Source: Motilimonas pumila
GTDB taxonomy: Bacteria; Pseudomonadota; Gammaproteobacteria; Enterobacterales; CBDFNC01
Assembly: GCF_003596335.1 (NCBI RefSeq)
Contig: NZ_QZCH01000005.1
Coordinates: 62,001 to 126,000 of the forward strand
Length of the DNA: 64,000 bases
Reading direction: 5' to 3'
Shown here: in pieces, positions 60,492 to 64,000 of the stretch
How positions within the stretch are numbered: the stretch's first letter is position 1
Layout of the letters: every line of letters begins with the position of its first letter
Program-made: the position numbers and the translations under genes
Notes under the pieces: generated by a model
What the model was told of the DNA's origin: nothing
Seen by the model: the letters and a program-made list of their open reading frames with translations, nothing else
Databases searched by the model: none

Positions 60492-61373
60492 ATGCTAGCC
60501 GGTAGTATAGTTGCTTTAATAACCCCAATGGACAGTGCAGGTGAAATTGATTATCAAGCACTGAAAAAACTGGTGGACTATCACGTTGCAGCGGGTACAT
60601 CAGCAATAGTGTCTGTCGGTACCACGGGTGAGTCAGCCACCATCAACGTTGATGATCATGTCAAAGTGGTCATGAAAACGTTAGAGTTTGCTGCTGGTCG
60701 TATCCCAGTGATTGCGGGTAATGGCGCCAATTCTACCGCTGAGGCGATAGCGCTAAGTAAGTTATTCCAAAATACAGGTGTCGCTGCGGGTTTAAGCGTT
60801 ACGCCGTATTACAACAAGCCGACCCAAGAAGGCTTGTACTTACACTACAAAACTATTGCTGAGTCCAGTGATTTACCACAGATCCTCTATAATGTACCAG
60901 GGCGTACCGCAGTAGACATGTTGCCAGAGACGGTCGCACGTTTGGCAAAGTTAGATAACATCATAGGTATTAAAGAAGCCACAGGTGACCTACAGCGATT
61001 AGCAGACATTCAAGCATTAGTCAGTGATGACTTTGCTTTGTACAGCGGTGACGATGAAACCGGCCTAGACTTCTTATTACAAGGCGGCCACGGCGTCATT
61101 TCTGTGACCACCAACGTTGCCGCAAATGAAATGGCACAAATGTGTCAACACGCAGCGGCCAGCGAAGAAGCGCAAGCGCGAAGCATCAATGAAAAACTGT
61201 TACCTGTACACAATAAACTGTTTGTTGAAGCAAACCCTATTCCGGTTAAATGGGCTTGTCAGCGTCTAGGTTTGATCCAAAACGGTGATTTAAGGCTTCC
61301 ATTAACTAGCCTTTCTGAGGCATTGCAACCTGAAGTTGAGTCTGCATTAAAGCAAGCAGGCCTCATTGATTAA
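60492..61373 (+). CDS. dapA: 4-hydroxy-tetrahydrodipicolinate synthase
   Basis: DapA condenses pyruvate and aspartate semialdehyde at the start of lysine and diaminopimelate synthesis. The Schiff-base lysine is K161 in GIKEATGDL, the same number as in E. coli. [10 protein letters not shown] binds pyruvate, and [11 protein letters not shown] contains the catalytic Tyr. 293 residues. bamC follows after 9 bases, the standard dapA-bamC operon. Confidence 0.97.
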   Translation: MLAGSIVALITPMDSAGEIDYQALKKLVDYHVAAGTSAIVSVGTTGESATINVDDHVKVVMKTLEFAAGRIPVIAGNGANSTAEAIALSKLFQNTGVAAGLSVTPYYNKPTQEGLYLHYKTIAESSDLPQILYNVPGRTAVDMLPETVARLAKLDNIIGIKEATGDLQRLADIQALVSDDFALYSGDDETGLDFLLQGGHGVISVTTNVAANEMAQMCQHAAASEEAQARSINEKLLPVHNKLFVEANPIPVKWACQRLGLIQNGDLRLPLTSLSEALQPEVESALKQAGLID

Positions 61374-61382
61374 GGCGTATTA

Positions 61383-62465
61383 GTGTTGAATAAAAATCGT
61401 GTTCTTTTTAGTTCTCTGTTTATTGCTATCCTTGCCGGTTGTAGTAATCACGAAGACCGTAAATTAGCTAACGGTGAGTTTGATTACCTAGAAGCAGAAT
61501 TAGCGCAACCCATTTCTACACAAGGTATCGGTGAGTTAGCGCGCTCAAGCAGCTATGATATTCCGCCACTTGGAGCCAATGCGCCAGCCGATTACGTCGG
61601 GCAAGAAGTGGATGTACGCTCGCCAGTGCAAGTGTTACCAGTACTCGAAGGAACACGCGTTGATGAAAGCGCTGAGCGTGTCACTGTGACCTTTACTTCT
61701 GTCGACCGCAGTAAAGTTGTCAGAGATGACGTATGGGCATTATTAACCGGGTTTTTAACTCACTCCGGCGTCAATGTGGAAAGTCAAAACAAACCCAGCG
61801 GCGAGCTCAGCAGTGGTTGGTTTGAGTTTGAAGACAGTTACGGCGCATTTTGGAATAAAACCCGTTACAGCTCTAAAGAAAAGTATAAGTTTTCACTGAA
61901 CAGCTCTGAGTCGTCGCGTGCAGCAAGTCTTGGCATCGAGCTATTGAGCATAGAAGAAACGGTAGACGGAGAGACGACTCGCACTGTGTCTGCTAAAGAT
62001 AAAGTGCGTTATGAAAAAAGCATGATAAACCGTTTATTGGTTTATGGGCTTGATCGTAAAAATAAAGCCACCTTAGCGGTTCAGTCGCAAGATAACCGAG
62101 TGCCCCTGGACCTTGGCTTTGACGACAATGACCAGTTAGCTTGGATTACGGGTGTTGATTACGACAGAGTGTGGAATAAACTGCCAACGGCGCTGAAGAA
62201 ACTTAACTTTACCTTGATTGAAAGTAACAAAGTATTGGGCAGTTATGAAGTGAGCTACAAGCGACCGAATTCTGATTTCTGGAGTCAGCAGCGTATACGT
62301 AAGTTTGACCTAAGAAAAGGCACCTACACTTTCCGCGTGGGCCAAAATAACAAAGGTGATACGGTTATTACTGTGCTAGACAGTAATAAGAAACCATTGC
62401 CTAAACGTACTATGAGTGAACTGTACCTTAGTATCGTAGATTTAATGCAGCAGCACAGTCGCTAG
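61383..62465 (+). CDS. bamC: BamC, outer-membrane assembly lipoprotein
   Basis: BamC is an accessory lipoprotein of the BAM complex. The lipobox ILAGC gives a lipid-modified Cys near residue 21, and an extended N-terminal segment follows (YDIPPLGANAPADYVGQEVDVRSP), which binds BamD in the family. Two helix-grip domains make up the rest. 360 residues. It starts at GTG; a TTG in the next codon is also possible. Confidence 0.9.
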   Translation: MLNKNRVLFSSLFIAILAGCSNHEDRKLANGEFDYLEAELAQPISTQGIGELARSSSYDIPPLGANAPADYVGQEVDVRSPVQVLPVLEGTRVDESAERVTVTFTSVDRSKVVRDDVWALLTGFLTHSGVNVESQNKPSGELSSGWFEFEDSYGAFWNKTRYSSKEKYKFSLNSSESSRAASLGIELLSIEETVDGETTRTVSAKDKVRYEKSMINRLLVYGLDRKNKATLAVQSQDNRVPLDLGFDDNDQLAWITGVDYDRVWNKLPTALKKLNFTLIESNKVLGSYEVSYKRPNSDFWSQQRIRKFDLRKGTYTFRVGQNNKGDTVITVLDSNKKPLPKRTMSELYLSIVDLMQQHSR

Positions 62466-62479
62466 ACTGAAGCTTGCTT

Positions 62480-62502
62480 AAGGGCGCTTAGCGCCCTTTT
62501 TT
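62480..62502 (+). terminator. Terminator after bamC
   Basis: AAGGGCGC (62480-62487) pairs perfectly with GCGCCCTT (62491-62498) around a 3-base loop, within a run of T to 62502. Confidence 0.85.
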
Positions 62503-62525
62503 CATGAAGAGGATAAAGCAGAGCC

Positions 62526-63632
62526 ATGAGTCTTGCTGATCAAGTTTTAGCGGTCAATAACGACCTTCCCATTCGTACAGATAAACCGGTTCACAGTGGT
62601 AAAGTACGTTCTGTTTACTGGCTTTCTGAAGCAGACAGTCGCCGTTTAATCACGGAGAAAAATTACGATGTTGCGCCGGACACGCCACTTGCCATTATGG
62701 TTATCAGTGACCGAATCTCAGCATTTGATTGCATTTGGCACGGTGAAGAAGGCATGAATGGTGTGCCAGGTAAAGGTGCCGCCTTAAATGCTATCTCTAA
62801 CCATTGGTTTGGCTTGTTTAAGCAACAGGGTTTGGCTGATAGCCATATTCTGGATATTCCGCACCCGTTTGTATGGATTGTACAAAAAGCACGCCCAGTA
62901 ATGATCGAAGCCATTTGTCGTCAGTACATCACTGGCTCTATGTGGCGAGCGTATGAAAAAGGCGAGCGTGATTTTTGTGGTATTGAGTTACCAGAAGGGT
63001 TAGGCCGCGATAAGAAGCTTGACCAGTTACTAAATACGCCATCAACGAAGGGCATTTTAACCGGGATCCCTGGTGTGCCAGAAGCAGATGATGTTAATGT
63101 GACGCGCAAGAATATTGAAGATAACTTTGCCGCGTTTGGCTTCTCCAAAGCCGAAGATATTAGCTTGTATGAAAAGCTATTGAAGCAAGGATTTGATGTC
63201 ATCAGCTCTGCATTGGCAGATATTGAGCAAATTTTTGTTGATACCAAATTTGAATTTGGTTACGTCACTGACAAGCAAGGCCAAGAAAAGCTGATTTACA
63301 TGGATGAAGTCGGTACGCCAGATTCATCGCGTATTTGGGATGGAGCGCAATACCGACAAGGTAATGTGGTTGAAAACTCCAAAGAGCAATTTCGTCAACT
63401 ACTGCTCAATCACTTTCCTGATCCTGATATTCTTCTTAACAAAGACCGGATGCCAGAACGTGAGGCATTGGCGAAAGACAATGCCTTACCCACTGAAGTT
63501 TTGATGAAAGTATCGGATATTTACACCGGTATAGCCGAGAAAATTACCGGTCAAAACATCACTTTATCGGCCAATCCTAAGGCTGAAATTATCGAAATAT
63601 TACGTAACGAGTACGATCTCATTGCTGATTAA
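62526..63632 (+). CDS. purC: PurC, SAICAR synthase (long form)
   Basis: PurC ligates aspartate to CAIR in purine synthesis. Motifs: [10 protein letters not shown] for the nucleotide loop, [37 protein letters not shown] in slightly varied form, and [13 protein letters not shown] and [15 protein letters not shown] near residue 260. At 368 residues it is the long form seen in vibrios and shewanellas, not the 237-residue E. coli type. AGAGGA precedes the ATG. Confidence 0.95.
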   Translation: MSLADQVLAVNNDLPIRTDKPVHSGKVRSVYWLSEADSRRLITEKNYDVAPDTPLAIMVISDRISAFDCIWHGEEGMNGVPGKGAALNAISNHWFGLFKQQGLADSHILDIPHPFVWIVQKARPVMIEAICRQYITGSMWRAYEKGERDFCGIELPEGLGRDKKLDQLLNTPSTKGILTGIPGVPEADDVNVTRKNIEDNFAAFGFSKAEDISLYEKLLKQGFDVISSALADIEQIFVDTKFEFGYVTDKQGQEKLIYMDEVGTPDSSRIWDGAQYRQGNVVENSKEQFRQLLLNHFPDPDILLNKDRMPEREALAKDNALPTEVLMKVSDIYTGIAEKITGQNITLSANPKAEIIEILRNEYDLIAD

Positions 63633-63660
63633 TCGTGACGGTTCTCTCGTGTAAATAATA

Positions 63661-63692
63661 AAGCTTAGCGAGTACTCGTTAAGCTTTTTTTA
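63661..63692 (+). terminator. Terminator after purC
   Basis: An 11-bp stem (63661-63671 with 63676-63686, one G-T pair) closes a 4-base loop and is followed by a T-run. Confidence 0.85.
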
Positions 63693-63710
63693 TCGCGAAA
63701 AGGAAATCAT

Positions 63711-64000
63711 ATGAAAGCGCTATATTGGTTGTTTTTTTGTCTATGCTTTAGCGGAAAAGCGTTGGCAAGTGTAGAAAGCGAAGCCGAAAAACTGCTAAAT
63801 ACCGTCGGCATGGAGCAAGCTATGGAGCAGTCCATCGCGACGATGCTAGATCTGCAAATGCAACAAAACCCAGCCTTGGCTCCTTACAAAGAAACCATGC
63901 TTGCATTTTTTGAAAAGCACATGAGTTTTGACAGTTTGAAGCCGGATTTGATTGCTCTTTATATAGAGATGTTTACAGAGCAAGAGTTAAAACAAATCAA
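63711..64000 (+). CDS. DUF2059 family secreted protein (3' end outside window)
   Basis: The frame opens with a signal peptide (MKALYWLFFCLCFSGKALA) and continues with a DUF2059-like helical region, including LLNTVGMEQAMEQSIATML and LIALYIEMFTEQELKQI. It runs off the window after 96 codons. AAAAGGAA precedes the ATG at 63711. The family has no firm function. Confidence 0.75.
   Translation, partial: MKALYWLFFCLCFSGKALASVESEAEKLLNTVGMEQAMEQSIATMLDLQMQQNPALAPYKETMLAFFEKHMSFDSLKPDLIALYIEMFTEQELKQI

Noticed and set aside
62526..63632. Long PurC considered as a fusion protein
   Set aside because: The 368-residue form is the usual one in vibrios and shewanellas, with no second domain visible.

Overview
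The window is chromosomal DNA from a polarly flagellated, respiratory gammaproteobacterium, most like an Alteromonadales member (Shewanella/Alteromonas type). I base this on the gene order flhF-flhG-fliA-cheYZAB-motCD-parC-parP-cheW-DUF2802, the complete ccmABCDEFGHI set next to it, and the rpsB-to-dnaE block. Nearly everything is core genome. I see no insertion sequence, prophage, CRISPR array, rRNA or tRNA. Non-ATG starts (TTG/GTG) are unusually frequent.

Layout. 1-11988 (+): flagellar number/placement genes (flhF, flhG, fipA-like DUF2802), sigma-28 (fliA), and the whole chemotaxis core with its polar-array anchoring genes (parC, parP). A consensus sigma-28 promoter lies inside the end of parP and would drive cheW and the DUF2802 gene. 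12137-19155 (+): the cytochrome c maturation operon ccmA to ccmI, tightly overlapped. 19222-21063 (+): mlaA (phospholipid retrieval, here without a lipobox) and an RssB-like response regulator. 21101-26134 (-): comEA-like gene, yciI, yciB, glnD, map. 26390-44254 (+): rpsB-tsf-pyrH-frr-uppS-cdsA-dxr-rseP-bamA-skp-lpxD-fabZ-lpxA-lpxB-rnhB-dnaE, the classical translation/envelope/replication block, followed directly by tilS. accA, which normally sits between dnaE and tilS, is absent.

45585-48949: a 617-codon minus-strand gene, then gmhA and a YafJ-type glutamine amidotransferase (+). The minus-strand gene occupies the position of fadE in E. coli. It keeps FadE landmarks at both ends but has lost the dehydrogenase core motifs; it is the most unusual gene here. 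49020-50710 (-): purN and purM. 50925-56810: upp-uraA, a DUF4124 protein, a DUF2066 protein, hda, DUF2069 and ArsC/YfgD genes (-), and a TlpA-like lipoprotein. 56807-60243: bepA (-), a TusA-like gene, perM, bcp (-). 60492-64000 (+): dapA-bamC, purC, and a DUF2059 gene cut by the window end.

Functionally the window joins polar motility, c-type cytochrome respiration and outer-membrane biogenesis (bamA, bamC, skp, bepA, lpx genes, mlaA, uppS/cdsA/dxr/rseP) with purine/pyrimidine metabolism. All functions are assigned by reading the sequence and from recalled family knowledge; no database search was run.
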